Source: Alphaproteobacteria bacterium (GTDB lineage: Bacteria > Pseudomonadota > Alphaproteobacteria > Sphingomonadales > Sphingomonadaceae). From it: 63,829 bases of DNA. The notes under the pieces are model-generated. The model was not told where the DNA came from. It worked only from the letters and a program-made list of their open reading frames with translations, and searched no databases. Each line of letters starts with the position of its first letter. Within the stretch, counting starts at the first letter, position 1. Both the position numbers and the translations under genes were made by a program. Positions 63,815-63,829 of the stretch are shown here, piece by piece. The stretch covers positions 1 through 63,829 of the forward strand of contig JAGWWF010000022.1 in the NCBI GenBank assembly GCA_018970445.1, in the 5' to 3' direction.

Positions 63815-63829
63815 ACTCCCCTCCCCTTC

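Overview
The window is visibly very G+C-rich and almost fully coding. It reads as a chromosomal segment of a free-living alphaproteobacterium, most likely a member of the Sphingomonadales. This rests on three TonB-dependent receptors, PEP-CTERM secreted proteins, a SapC-family protein, GlcDEF-type glycolate oxidation, and very tight operons with 4-nt ATGA/GTGA overlaps. The order-level call is inference; no rRNA is present, and the only RNA gene is a tRNA-Val(GAC).

Layout, left to right. 1-7.9 kb: glcDEF (5' end outside the window), then an outer-membrane receptor and a Tat-exported TIM-barrel protein. 7.9-11.6 kb, minus strand: a translationally coupled trio of DUF3604 lipoprotein, parvulin-type isomerase and HupE/UreJ-like membrane protein. 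11.7-17.9 kb, plus strand: three overlapping genes for exported proteases, namely a WD40-like/caspase protein, a second caspase and a trypsin-like protease. 17.9-25 kb, minus strand: a SLOG plus multi-TM (SLATT-like) protein, two PEP-CTERM paralogues plus a deletion remnant of a third, and a TIR-TM-TPR protein with a small partner. This 11.7-25 kb stretch is the most unusual part and looks like a signalling/conflict island.

25-34 kb: dipeptide epimerase, glnD, methylmalonyl-CoA mutase, a hicAB module whose hicA is frameshifted, a TauD-type dioxygenase, an SDR, and an AbrB-Doc toxin-antitoxin pair. 34-38 kb: pirin, DUF442-type phosphatase, a small membrane protein, sterol desaturase-like hydroxylase and Acg-type nitroreductase, the last four tightly coupled. 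38-47.7 kb: acyl-CoA synthetase, DEAD-box helicase, a large receptor, an FAD-linked hydroxyacid dehydrogenase and SapC. 47.7-50.3 kb: a secreted M48 protease operon. 50.4-53.0 kb: a zinc-acquisition pair, consisting of a His-rich cytoplasmic protein divergent from a ZnuD-like receptor with a His-rich loop, with a Zur-like box between them.

53-63.8 kb is housekeeping: N-formylglutamate amidohydrolase, tRNA-Val, a hydrolase/TPR/thioesterase chain running into gloA-gloB, an ArsI/CadI-like protein, gshB, a SirB1-like protein, yraN and rsmI divergent from an LpoA-like lipoprotein, a REP-like inverted repeat, and hemW at the right edge. Glyoxalases I and II, glutathione synthetase and the ArsI-like enzyme lie within 3 kb, so thiol-dependent detoxification is concentrated there.

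Coordinates, motifs and overlaps were read from the sequence. Family assignments come from recognised motifs without database searches. Functional links between neighbours are inference.
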